A stretch of DNA of 64,000 nt, from positions 62,001 to 126,000 of the forward strand of contig JAWBQJ010000002.1 of NCBI GenBank assembly GCA_038845865.1, written 5' to 3'. Positions 52,670-61,261 of the stretch are shown here, one piece after another. The first letter of the stretch is position 1, and every line of letters begins with the position of its first letter. Both the position numbers and the translations under genes were made by a program. The notes under the pieces are model-generated. The model had not been told where the DNA came from. It did no database searches and was given only the letters and a program-made list of their open reading frames with translations. Source of the stretch: Desulfurococcaceae archaeon (lineage in GTDB: Archaea; Thermoproteota; Thermoprotei_A; Sulfolobales; Desulfurococcaceae).

Positions 52670-53936
52670 AGTAGATTACGTTGTCAAGGAGTTTGAAAAG
52701 GTGTTTGGTACTAGGCCGCAGGTAGTAGCCTCTGCTCCAGGTAGGTTAGATCTACTAAACACGCACCAGGACTACAAAGGACTACCGGTAGTCTCCGTTG
52801 CTATAAACAAGAGAACGTACGTTGCACTCTCAGAATCTAAAGGGAAAAGCAATGTCTTATCTGTAAACCTTTGCATGGAAAACATCGAGTGCGTGGACAC
52901 TTTTTCGGCTAAGGAGCCTGTGTTAAGGGAAAGAGGGTTCTTTGGCAACTACATCCGGTCAATCGTTTACACGCTTAGAGGAAATGGGCTTGGAATTGGG
53001 GATTTCAACATGCTAGTATACAGCGAGATACCCATGGCTTCGGGCTTAGCCAGTAGTGCCGCGTTACAGGTAGCAACATTAACCGGGCTGAACGAGCTGT
53101 ACGGTTTAAGCCTCGAAAGAAAGCTAATCGCGGAGCTGGCCTACCAGAGTGAACACGACGTCGTTGGCGTACCTTGTGGGAGACTAGACCAATACGGATC
53201 GGTCATGGGTGGCGTGACAAAAATTGAAACGAAACCACCCTACGATACGGTAACGTATAGGGATTACAACTGGACTTTCGTAGTCCTTAATTCCGGCATA
53301 AGGCGTAGTGTCGTGGAAGTACACCCGAAGAGAATTAGTGAAATAGAAATGGCCTTGCGAAAAGTGCTGTCAGATCACACTGTTCCCGGTGACCTAAAAG
53401 CGAAGATGTCCACTAAGATAGATGAAGTAGCGTGGGGCGAGCTGAGAATTGAAGAGCTGGAACCATACCTGAACGGCCTCGAGAAGAGGCTGAAAGATAG
53501 AATTATCTTCACAATTAAGATGAACGAGTCCACGAAGCTTGCATTAAGGCTACTGGAAAACCCTCACGTTGCTACCGTCAAGGACGAAACGACAACATTC
53601 CTGAAGAGAGAGTGCAGGGAATGCTTGGAGTACTCCACTAGGACACAAAACAGCGTCCTAGCGCTAGTAGCTGGTATTATCAACTACCAGCACTTGCTTT
53701 TAAGGGATCTTTACGAAGTCAGCCTCCCGGAGCTAGAAGTCATTAGGGATACCGCCTTAAAGAGTGGTGCATTAGGGGTTAAAATATCGGGGGCGGGGCT
53801 CGGCGGATCGCTATTAGCGGTCGTGGATTCGTGGAGGGACGGTGGAAAGGTCGTTAAGGGAGTCCGCGAAGTGGTGCGTAGTGCATGGGTCGTACATACC
53901 GATGAAGGTGCCCGCGTAGACCTCGCGACTAAGTAA
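52647..53936 (+). CDS. galK: Galactokinase
   Basis: A protein of 429 residues, GHMP kinase family: 'APGRLDLLNTHQDYKGLPV' (substrate motif, with LNTHQDYK where bacterial GalK has GEHTDYN), the ATP loop 'PMASGLASSAAL', catalytic-base region 'CGRLDQYGS' and C-terminal 'KISGAGLGGS'. Phosphorylates galactose (or a close sugar) for GalT. An upstream GTG at 52635 would add four residues; the ATG at 52647 is preferred. The altered first motif is usual for archaeal galactokinases of this clade, so specificity may reach beyond galactose. Confidence 0.9.
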   Translation: MYSESASRVDYVVKEFEKVFGTRPQVVASAPGRLDLLNTHQDYKGLPVVSVAINKRTYVALSESKGKSNVLSVNLCMENIECVDTFSAKEPVLRERGFFGNYIRSIVYTLRGNGLGIGDFNMLVYSEIPMASGLASSAALQVATLTGLNELYGLSLERKLIAELAYQSEHDVVGVPCGRLDQYGSVMGGVTKIETKPPYDTVTYRDYNWTFVVLNSGIRRSVVEVHPKRISEIEMALRKVLSDHTVPGDLKAKMSTKIDEVAWGELRIEELEPYLNGLEKRLKDRIIFTIKMNESTKLALRLLENPHVATVKDETTTFLKRECRECLEYSTRTQNSVLALVAGIINYQHLLLRDLYEVSLPELEVIRDTALKSGALGVKISGAGLGGSLLAVVDSWRDGGKVVKGVREVVRSAWVVHTDEGARVDLATK

Positions 53937-54024
53937 CTTAATCGAGCCGACTACTAGTACCACCTTATTACCTTTCAACACGTACATACATAATGGCAGG
54001 CATTGCTACAACCAATCCTCCAGG

Positions 54025-54987
54025 GTGTTATTGGTGGACGTTATTGGCATTGACAAATCAGTCGTGGAAAAGGCTGCCCGGGTTATTAAAAACAAGGTAA
54101 ATGAGCTTCCGAAGCTAGATGTCTACGACGAGAGGTTCTACCCCTCTAAGAGCGAAGAGCCCGAGAACACGCTACGCTACTTCATCGTAATGGTAGCAAT
54201 CGACCACAGGCTTAGCAGGCCTAGTAAGCGGTACTATGCGTGCCTAGACGACGGGTGCTATAAAGGAGCGGACCTCCTCTATAGACTTGGAATTAAGAAA
54301 TTTAATGAAAACCCTAACTTCTTCTCACCCGAGAACCTCTCGAAGGTTACCGTAAAGGAAGTTACAGATGCATTTACAGTTGGCGACGCCACTCCACCAG
54401 ACCCTGATATAAGGACGGCGCTACTTAGAGATCTTGGTTTGAAACTAGTTAAACTATATAGCTCTAGCGTGACTAGGTTACTCGAGTGCTCTAACGACAG
54501 GCTTCGCGGATCACTCGAAAAACCGGGGCTAGCTGATAATCTACGCGTTTTCAGGGCTTACGAAGACCCCGTAGAGAAGAAGACGATGCTGCTTGCAAAG
54601 TTTTTAATTGCAAGAGGTCTTTACAATCCTGTCGACCAGTTAGATGTAGCAGTAGATAACCACCTCTCCAGAATAGCTTATAGGCTTGGGTTAGTCATGG
54701 TTTCAGGGCCTATTTGGGATAAGATAAGGAACGGCATCGATGTAACCTCCGAAGAAGACTTTATACTGAGACTCGTCATAAGGCGAGCTTATAGGCAAGT
54801 AGCCGAGAAAGCCAGCTTAAGCCCTGTAACAATTGATGACTACTTCTGGATCATGGGTAGAACGATCTGCCTGAGGGATGAACCGCCACATTGTGAGAAG
54901 TGTCTATTTAAAGGCTTCTGCAGGGCTCGAGTAAACGCGGCCTTCATGGTTAAAGAACACGCGTTTCCCTACACGTGGTACTACTAG
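54025..54987 (+). CDS. Glycosylase-fold Fe-S protein resembling Qng1 (DUF2419)
   Basis: A 320-residue protein. The C-terminus has Cys282-x7-Cys290-x2-Cys293-x5-Cys299, similar to the EndoIII/MutY [4Fe-4S] loop (C-x6-C-x2-C-x5-C), and 'AVDNHLSRIAYRLGLV' (209-224) matches the catalytic-Asp helix of that superfamily (Asp211). The central part ('YKGADLLYRLGIK', 'DDYFWIMGR') also recalls the queuosine 5'-phosphate N-glycosylase Qng1, whose fold is related to DNA glycosylases. A GTG at 54034 is an alternative start. A base- or nucleoside-directed glycosylase is the inference. Eukaryotic Qng1 lacks the Fe-S loop as far as I recall. The next gene follows after 12 bp. Confidence 0.55.
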   Translation: MLLVDVIGIDKSVVEKAARVIKNKVNELPKLDVYDERFYPSKSEEPENTLRYFIVMVAIDHRLSRPSKRYYACLDDGCYKGADLLYRLGIKKFNENPNFFSPENLSKVTVKEVTDAFTVGDATPPDPDIRTALLRDLGLKLVKLYSSSVTRLLECSNDRLRGSLEKPGLADNLRVFRAYEDPVEKKTMLLAKFLIARGLYNPVDQLDVAVDNHLSRIAYRLGLVMVSGPIWDKIRNGIDVTSEEDFILRLVIRRAYRQVAEKASLSPVTIDDYFWIMGRTICLRDEPPHCEKCLFKGFCRARVNAAFMVKEHAFPYTWYY

Positions 54988-54999
54988 GCGGGTGATAAG

Positions 55000-55359
55000 G
55001 TGAGCGAGAAGCCTAGGCGCAGTTTAAGGGAAATACTGACGCTTAACAAGCTTGAAAGGCTAATCATGGAGTACTTCATCAGGCACATTAGTGTCGGCGA
55101 AATAGTTGCCGCATTGGACTTAAAGGAAGAGGTCAAAAAGAGGGCCAGGCAGGGAGAGGCCGATCTTGTCAGCGAGCTGGAAGACGCGATCATAGTTAAG
55201 GAAATCTACATAGCGATGGCCATGCTGGTCCGGAAGGGCTTTTTAGAGTACAGGAACGGTGTTTACAGACTCGCAGACTGGATAATCAGCATCATTAAAT
55301 CGAAGAAAGGCTCACTACACCCCGGTATGTTTAAGTCTCTACAAGAACTACTAGACTGA
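55000..55359 (+). CDS. Small hypothetical protein, winged-helix-like
   Basis: A 119-residue, largely helical protein. 'MAMLVRKGFLEYRNGVYRLADWIISII' resembles the recognition helix plus wing of archaeal winged-helix proteins, and the N-terminus is basic. GTG start preceded by GGTGAT (54991-54996). Twelve bp after the glycosylase-fold gene, so likely co-transcribed; could regulate or bind nucleic acid with it. It converges with the secreted-protein gene (9-bp overlap). No family recognised. Confidence 0.6.
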   Translation: MSEKPRRSLREILTLNKLERLIMEYFIRHISVGEIVAALDLKEEVKKRARQGEADLVSELEDAIIVKEIYIAMAMLVRKGFLEYRNGVYRLADWIISIIKSKKGSLHPGMFKSLQELLD

Positions 55360-57333
55360 GTTCCCCAGCCATTTCAACAAAATAACGGCTAGGGTTAGCG
55401 CTACTGCGACTACTAACGCCAATGCTTGCATTGCCAAGACACGTCCCTCTTCCACTGGTATGGAAGTACTGCCTTCGGCTTCGAGCGCTGTGCATGCACG
55501 TGGTAGCACACCCAGTGCAATAGCCTCATTGATTATCAATCCCTGTAAGATGCTGTCACTCATGATCGCGTACACCTCATCGTTCCACGACCATACGCCA
55601 AGATAGCCGTTCTTGAAACCTAGTTCGCGGATGTGCTGTAGTACTTGTTCGTAATACGCCCTGTGCACCCCCTCTTTCTCGACTATGCGACGGTGCTTAT
55701 TGAATGGCTCAACGTAAGCTTCTACGTCGTTAAGCCTCAACCCTATTTCGCCAACAAAGAAGGCGTCTCGTGGCACGACGTCAAGTAGCTGCTTAGTTTT
55801 CTCGGCCAGATGGTCGTCTATTCTCACTCTACCTTCAGCGTACTTGTAGCTCCACAGGTCTAGCCCAATGAGGTCTAGGCCGATCTCTTTGTATAACTTG
55901 AGCATATTTTTAACGCTATCACCACTCGAACCGTAGTAATATAGTCTCGCTGCTGGGAACAGCTCCTTTAACTTTTCATACGCTCTAACCAGCTCTTCAA
56001 AGCACTCCTGATCGTTAATGCAGGTTGTCATTTCACTGAAACCAATGTACATGCGCTCACCGTCACCGGCGATCCGTTTGAGTTCACGTAGTATCTTTTC
56101 GTCGTACATTACTTTCGTTAGCTCACCACGCCATCTCCAAGAAGGCTGGTACTTTTCACTGAATAGATTCACATAAACTACTTTTTCACGGTGGAGAAAG
56201 CCCTCTAAGAGCCTAAAGGAAATGTCTGCCCAAGCCCTAAGCGTGGAGGTGCAGAGGCCGCAGTCGGCGTCATAGGCTAAAACGATTCCTGGCGTAAATT
56301 TATCGTTAAACCCCTCCACGTCCACGCTGTAACCCCACGGCACGATCCAGGCGACGAGCTTAGTGGCCCTTCTCGTTATAAGTAACAGTTGTTCTAGGTC
56401 TACGACGTCGCTACTAGCTATTAAATAGTACCTGTAAATAGACGCCACAACGTTTATAACCTCGCCATAGAAGATCTCAAAGCCCAGTTCTAACGACGAT
56501 AGGTAGTAATCACCGAGGTCAAGCCCCAGCATCTTAACTACATCCACCACGAAGGAGGAGACGTTTAACACTAGTTCACGTCTCTCCAGGGCGTCCTTTA
56601 AAACATACGCTACGTACGTCCAGCCACCCGCTACCTCCCTCTCAACCCAGACCTCGAATACCGCTTCACTCAAGGCACCCTCACTAATGAGTGGCATTTT
56701 TACCGTTTTTACGTGCTTTCCAGCAGGATGGGGCCCGCTCCTCCCACCCCCTTTATAAAGCCATATCATGAGCTCTATGTCTCCCTTCACGGGGCTTCTT
56801 GGTTCGTGCGTTTTGAGAATCCACAAGTCAAATGCTAGATTAACCGCCGTAGAAGCATTCATCACTGCATAGTCGACTAGCGCATATATTTGAGGAAGCC
56901 CCTTTAAATTAAGGGGCAACTTAAAAGACTTTTCTTGTACGTGTCTTAGTTCGGGGCTCCACGGTTTAATTCCGTAGATGATCTCGGGGTACGCGATCAC
57001 GCTCCACGGGTTTAACCCCCCACTAGGCACGTTAACGTCTGCCACGAGCCTAAGAATGCCCTTCTCGTCTACCGTCAAGTCTATGTAGCCTTCAAACCCA
57101 TCGCCCTGGCTTTCAAGGCCCCACGCATTCACATCGATCGCAATTTTCTCAACAATCACGGGGTCGAAGAGTTTACCGCTTCTCGTGGAGGAGCGCACGT
57201 TCCTTACGCTAGATGGTATGATTTCTAAGATGGCGGCTTCGAGCTTGCATAAATGGGTCGTACTGGATACTGGTAATAGCGAGCTGGCGAGCACGGTCAC
57301 TAGCAGGACGAGAAAGATAACGCGTTTCTGCAT
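55351..57333 (-). CDS. Secreted/surface-anchored TIM-barrel-like protein
   Basis: A 660-residue protein with a signal peptide (1-25), a beta-rich N-terminal half and a C-terminal half that reads like an alpha/beta barrel: 'LAYDADCGLCTST', 'RMYIGFSEMTTC', 'AARLYYYGSSGDS', 'FFVGEIGLRL' (Glu529, a possible catalytic Glu) and 'GYLGVWSWNDEVY'. A membrane helix (about 635-655) anchors it. It lies 12 bp after the dppF-type gene as last member of the ABC operon, so it probably acts on the substrate taken up by that system, for example as an extracellular glycosidase. No GH family could be named. Confidence 0.6.
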   Translation of the reverse strand: MQKRVIFLVLLVTVLASSLLPVSSTTHLCKLEAAILEIIPSSVRNVRSSTRSGKLFDPVIVEKIAIDVNAWGLESQGDGFEGYIDLTVDEKGILRLVADVNVPSGGLNPWSVIAYPEIIYGIKPWSPELRHVQEKSFKLPLNLKGLPQIYALVDYAVMNASTAVNLAFDLWILKTHEPRSPVKGDIELMIWLYKGGGRSGPHPAGKHVKTVKMPLISEGALSEAVFEVWVEREVAGGWTYVAYVLKDALERRELVLNVSSFVVDVVKMLGLDLGDYYLSSLELGFEIFYGEVINVVASIYRYYLIASSDVVDLEQLLLITRRATKLVAWIVPWGYSVDVEGFNDKFTPGIVLAYDADCGLCTSTLRAWADISFRLLEGFLHREKVVYVNLFSEKYQPSWRWRGELTKVMYDEKILRELKRIAGDGERMYIGFSEMTTCINDQECFEELVRAYEKLKELFPAARLYYYGSSGDSVKNMLKLYKEIGLDLIGLDLWSYKYAEGRVRIDDHLAEKTKQLLDVVPRDAFFVGEIGLRLNDVEAYVEPFNKHRRIVEKEGVHRAYYEQVLQHIRELGFKNGYLGVWSWNDEVYAIMSDSILQGLIINEAIALGVLPRACTALEAEGSTSIPVEEGRVLAMQALALVVAVALTLAVILLKWLGNSV

Positions 57334-57345
57334 GACGAGCCCCGA

Positions 57346-58332
57346 TCACTTTTCCGCGTATAGCCAGCACTTAACTTGGGAATCCCCGAGATTTACAACA
57401 TGCGGTTCTAGTTTAGCGCACTTGTCTTCCAATCTAAATGGACACCTATTCACAAATACGCAACCCGTAGTGTGCCGTGTTTGGACGCTTTCTACTTGGT
57501 ACCTCAACGGCGTAGTCCACTTGTAGTCTATTCGAGGAACGGCCTCGAGAAGCATTTTCGTGTAGGGGTGTGCAGGATCTCGTAAAATGTTCACCGTACC
57601 CTGTTCAACTACCTGGCCTTTATATAGTACCACTACGCGGTCACTAACATAGCTTGCCAGGCCGAGGTCGTGCCCTATTATGATGGACGCCAAGCCTTCT
57701 TCTTCCTTCAAGTCGATGAATATGTTTAATATGTCTATTCTTGTAGACGCGTCAACCATGGACACAGGCTCATCCGCTACTATGGCTTCAGGCTTTACGA
57801 GAAGCGCTCTCGCAATAGAAAGCCTCTGTAACTGACCGCCACTAAACTCGTGAGAATATTTGCCTATCACGTCTTTGACGTTCATACCCACCTTACTTAG
57901 CGCCCTTTCCAGCTCTTCTGTGATCTTGCTCGTTAGCTCTGCATAGTAGTTTCTCATGGTGTCAACAAAGATATCAAGAACCCTTCTCCTAGGGTTAAAA
58001 CTCGCATAGGGATCTTGAAATACCCCCTGTACCCTCCGATAGTACACCTTGTTATCAATGCTCCACACGTCTCTGCCTCTATATAGTATTTTACCGCTCG
58101 TAGGCTTCAGTATCTTGAGTATGAGCTTTGCTATCGTGGACTTACCGCTGCCCGACTCTCCTAGTATGCCTAGTATCTCGCCTTTGTATACTTTCATTGA
58201 GACGTTGTCAACTGCTTTAATACGAGTTCCACCTAAAAGCCCGGTGGTGAAGATCTTGGAGACGCTGTCGAGCTCTAAGAGCGCTTCATCCACGAGGTTC
58301 ACCTCTTTGAATAAAGCCAGCACGCAACCCAA
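57346..58332 (-). CDS. Peptide/oligosaccharide ABC transporter ATPase (DppF/OppF type)
   Basis: A 328-residue ATPase with Walker A GESGSGKST, signature 'FSGGQLQRLSIARALL', Walker B 'EAIVADEPVSMVDAST', and the C-terminal Cys-rich extension of the Dpp/Opp ATPases ('GCVFVNRCPFRLEDKCAKLEPHVV') that holds an Fe-S cluster in some members. It overlaps the dppD-type gene by 34 bp. In hyperthermophilic archaea such transporters often carry oligosaccharides rather than peptides. Confidence 0.9.
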   Translation of the reverse strand: MGCVLALFKEVNLVDEALLELDSVSKIFTTGLLGGTRIKAVDNVSMKVYKGEILGILGESGSGKSTIAKLILKILKPTSGKILYRGRDVWSIDNKVYYRRVQGVFQDPYASFNPRRRVLDIFVDTMRNYYAELTSKITEELERALSKVGMNVKDVIGKYSHEFSGGQLQRLSIARALLVKPEAIVADEPVSMVDASTRIDILNIFIDLKEEEGLASIIIGHDLGLASYVSDRVVVLYKGQVVEQGTVNILRDPAHPYTKMLLEAVPRIDYKWTTPLRYQVESVQTRHTTGCVFVNRCPFRLEDKCAKLEPHVVNLGDSQVKCWLYAEK

Positions 58333-59264
58333 CGGTCATTTAAGTCAACTAAATAAGGTTCTTGTTCGCTACAAGTCGGCATAGCGTAAGGGCACCTCGG
58401 GTGAAATCTACAACCACGAGGAGGATGCAGCAGACTAGGTGGCGACCCGCCCAAGCCCGTTAACCTTCTTACTTTGTAAGAGGCGTTTATGCTTGGTACA
58501 GATCTTATTAGTAGAGAGGTGTATGGGTGTAGAGGGTCTTTGACAACGCTCTCCAGTGGCCCGGTTTCTATAATTTTACCGGCATACATTGTGGCTACTT
58601 TATCGGCTATCTGCCTGATTGACGCTATATCATGCGTTATGAAGAGTATTGAGCCGGCAACTCCGCGGTCTCTAAGGTCTCTTAGCAACTCGAGTACTTG
58701 TCTCTGCGTAACGACGTCTAGCGCTGAAGTCGGCTCATCAGCTATAAGTAGCCTGGGCTTGAACAGCGTGGATATGGCTATTACAACTCTCTGCTTCATT
58801 CCGCCGGAAAGCTCCAACGGATACATTTCCAGAACTCTTTCGGAAAGGCCCACCTGCTTCAACCTTTCCTTGAACACTTCTAGGACTTCTTCGGTAAAGC
58901 CCTTATCCCGTACTAGGTCTCTTATGAAGGACCTTATCTTCTTTATTACGGGTAACGCGTCTAGTGCATATTGCGGTATAAACGCTATCTTTTTCAATAG
59001 TATTTTCCTTCTCTCCTGTAACGTTAATTTGTTTAAGTCGTACGAGCCCTCGAAGATAGCGTTACCGCCCATGTACACCATGGGGTACTTGAGGAGGACG
59101 AGAGACTGTGCAAACGTCGATTTACCACATCCGCTTTCACCTATTAAACCGACTATTTCTCCCTCGCAAATACTTAAATGCACCCCATCAACTGCTCTGA
59201 TATAACCACTTAGAGTCCTGTAGTAAACCCTGTAACCCTGTACTTCCAGCACCTTAGAACCCAC
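58299..59264 (-). CDS. Peptide/oligosaccharide ABC transporter ATPase (DppD/OppD type)
   Basis: A 321-residue ATPase with Walker A GESGCGKST, signature 'LSGGMKQRVVIAISTL', Walker B 'RLLIADEPTSALDVVT' and the cysteine motif 'GCRFHPRCPYAMPTCSEQEP' near the end. Pairs with the DppF-type ATPase to energise the two permeases. 8 bp after the DppC-type gene. Confidence 0.9.
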   Translation of the reverse strand: MGSKVLEVQGYRVYYRTLSGYIRAVDGVHLSICEGEIVGLIGESGCGKSTFAQSLVLLKYPMVYMGGNAIFEGSYDLNKLTLQERRKILLKKIAFIPQYALDALPVIKKIRSFIRDLVRDKGFTEEVLEVFKERLKQVGLSERVLEMYPLELSGGMKQRVVIAISTLFKPRLLIADEPTSALDVVTQRQVLELLRDLRDRGVAGSILFITHDIASIRQIADKVATMYAGKIIETGPLESVVKDPLHPYTSLLIRSVPSINASYKVRRLTGLGGSPPSLLHPPRGCRFHPRCPYAMPTCSEQEPYLVDLNDRWVACWLYSKR

Positions 59265-59272
59265 GCTATCAC

Positions 59273-60160
59273 CTAGATCCTTCGAAGCCTTGGGTTAAAT
59301 ACCTCTTCCAGTGAAAGAACCACCAGGTACAGGGAGGCTATGAATGCCACTAATGTTCCTCCGGGTATGAGCCAAGCCCACCACACATGTGCTGTAAGGG
59401 CACCCATTTGAAGCCACTGCATTATCCTGGCGAAGAGAGACCATTCTGATGCCTTGATCCCGAGGAATTCCAAGGTGACGGCGGTGAGAAGGCCGTTGGC
59501 TAGCTGTATGACGAATACTAATGCTATGTACGAGGCTATGTTAGGCAGTATGTCCTTAACTATGATTTTCAAGTCCGAGTTACCGCTAAGTCTTGACACG
59601 GCTACGTAATCCGATACCTTCAGCGCGGCGACTTGAGACCTGACGGCCCTAGCTGTCCAGTGCCACATTAGCAAACCAATCATTGAACCGAGAAAAACGA
59701 TGTTCATTATCTCTCTCCAACCACCCGCGACCCCCATGTCTGCCCGTATGTAAAATGTGCCCAGAATTATGAGAATAAACGCTGATGGCATTGTGAGTAT
59801 TAGTATTGCAAAGCCGTCTATTACCGAGTCCGCGATGCCGCCCTTGTAGCCTGCTATTAGGCCTAGAACTGTCCCAATGGTGGTTGCAACCACCGCGGCT
59901 ATCAACCCAACTGAAAGGGACACCCGCAAGCCGTATACCGTGGCGCTGAATACGTCATAACCCAGGTTGTCTGTGCCGAAGATGTGACCAGGCGTTAATG
60001 GGGGTAGTTTTGGTGAAGTATACTCCAGCGGCTTGTACGGTGTTAGGTATGGCCCTACAGTAGCCAACCCTATGACACTAATTATTACCGCTAGGCATGA
60101 CCAGAACTTCGCATTGCGCCTAAGGATATTCCACGTGATGCTTTTAGTGAGACCGAACAT
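59273..60160 (-). CDS. ABC transporter permease (DppC/OppC type)
   Basis: A 295-residue membrane protein with the OppC N-terminal region ('PYKPLEYTSPKLPPLTPGHIFGTDNLGYDVFS'), five to six helices, and the EAA loop region 'ALKVSDYVAVSRLSGNSDLKIIVKDILPNI' that contacts the ATPase. Partner of the DppB-type permease; 2 bp separate the two genes. Confidence 0.9.
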   Translation of the reverse strand: MFGLTKSITWNILRRNAKFWSCLAVIISVIGLATVGPYLTPYKPLEYTSPKLPPLTPGHIFGTDNLGYDVFSATVYGLRVSLSVGLIAAVVATTIGTVLGLIAGYKGGIADSVIDGFAILILTMPSAFILIILGTFYIRADMGVAGGWREIMNIVFLGSMIGLLMWHWTARAVRSQVAALKVSDYVAVSRLSGNSDLKIIVKDILPNIASYIALVFVIQLANGLLTAVTLEFLGIKASEWSLFARIMQWLQMGALTAHVWWAWLIPGGTLVAFIASLYLVVLSLEEVFNPRLRRI

Positions 60161-60162
60161 TC

Positions 60163-61176
60163 CTAACCACTGGTAAACCCTACTTTGAGCCTCGGATCTA
60201 CTACTACATAGACAATGTCTATGATGAAGTTAGCGGCAATTACCATTATGGTGTAGACTATGACTATGCCCTGAATCAAGAACACGTCCCTGTAGTTTAT
60301 CGCATATATGAGCGCTATGCCGGCTCCTGGGTAATTGAATATCGAGGAGAGGGCGAGGCCTGCAACAATTATCGTTCCCAGCTGTATGCCGAGCCCTGTT
60401 ATTTGCGGATTTATAGCATACTTGAACGCGTACGAAGAAATCTTCCGCGCGGAGAAGCCAAGGGATTCCATATACCTCGCATAATTAGACTCGAGTTCGT
60501 AGATCATCAATGTCCTCATACCCGAGGCCCATCCCCCCATGGACACTAGGACCATTGAGAGAAATGGTAACGTATATGCTCTTAGAAAGTTTAATAGGGT
60601 CTCCCAGCATGGATTGACGAATAGCCCGTGTATGTCCGTTGACGTTATAACGGGCTTGAATACCCCATAGACTACTCCAAAGACGTATACCAGTAGTAGC
60701 CCGAAGAGGAAATACGGTGTTGCCGTCAAGACGTACATTAGAGGGACGAGTACCCTGTCGAGAGCCCGGTACCTAGCTGCCAGTGCGCCGAGCCAGTTTC
60801 CTAGGAACCAGCTGACAATTATAGCCGGCGCTATAAGCAGTAAGTCATTTATAACTATTTCAAGGATCTTAGATGAAACGGGTGCTGAGAAGTAAGTGCT
60901 CCACCCGAGGTCCCCCGTAAAGATCCTTTTCCACAGGAGTATGAACTGCTCGTGTAGAGGTAAGTTATATCCGAGCATCTCTATAGCTCTTTGCTTAAAC
61001 ATCTCTATTTGCTCAGGAGTATACCTCACGCCAGGAGCTATCATAGCTCTCATGACGTTCGTCAAGGCGGGGTCTCCTGGGGCAAACTTAATTAAGGTCC
61101 AGACCAAGGTAACGGAAACGACAAAGATCGTTAGGTACGTGGTAATGCGCTTAGCCAGGTAGATTTTTAAGGGCAC
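60163..61176 (-). CDS. ABC transporter permease (DppB/OppB type)
   Basis: A 337-residue membrane protein with the OppB first helix, 'FAPGDPALTNVM', and the EAA loop 'YARYMESLGFSARKISSYAFKYAINPQ'. GTG start at 61176. A separate TATA box at 61211-61219 (minus strand) suggests the dpp-like permease-ATPase genes have their own promoter downstream of the highly expressed binding protein. Confidence 0.9.
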   Translation of the reverse strand: MPLKIYLAKRITTYLTIFVVSVTLVWTLIKFAPGDPALTNVMRAMIAPGVRYTPEQIEMFKQRAIEMLGYNLPLHEQFILLWKRIFTGDLGWSTYFSAPVSSKILEIVINDLLLIAPAIIVSWFLGNWLGALAARYRALDRVLVPLMYVLTATPYFLFGLLLVYVFGVVYGVFKPVITSTDIHGLFVNPCWETLLNFLRAYTLPFLSMVLVSMGGWASGMRTLMIYELESNYARYMESLGFSARKISSYAFKYAINPQITGLGIQLGTIIVAGLALSSIFNYPGAGIALIYAINYRDVFLIQGIVIVYTIMVIAANFIIDIVYVVVDPRLKVGFTSG

Positions 61177-61210
61177 ACTTCCAGCCTAGGAGAACCATTT
61201 TTATGGAACC

Positions 61211-61219
61211 TTTATAAGC
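61211..61219 (-). promoter_or_regulatory. TATA box for the dppBCDF-type genes
   Basis: Read on the minus strand GCTTATAAA lies 35-43 bp before the GTG at 61176, placing transcription start near 61186. This allows independent transcription of the permease/ATPase genes. Confidence 0.45.
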
Positions 61220-61261
61220 AATGAAGAGAGCGTGCGCAAAAAATACTTTAACAGGCATCTT

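Noticed and set aside
58489..59205. A 238-codon plus-strand frame
   Set aside because: It is antisense to a clear DppD-type ATPase gene whose motifs are intact; the frame is a composition effect.
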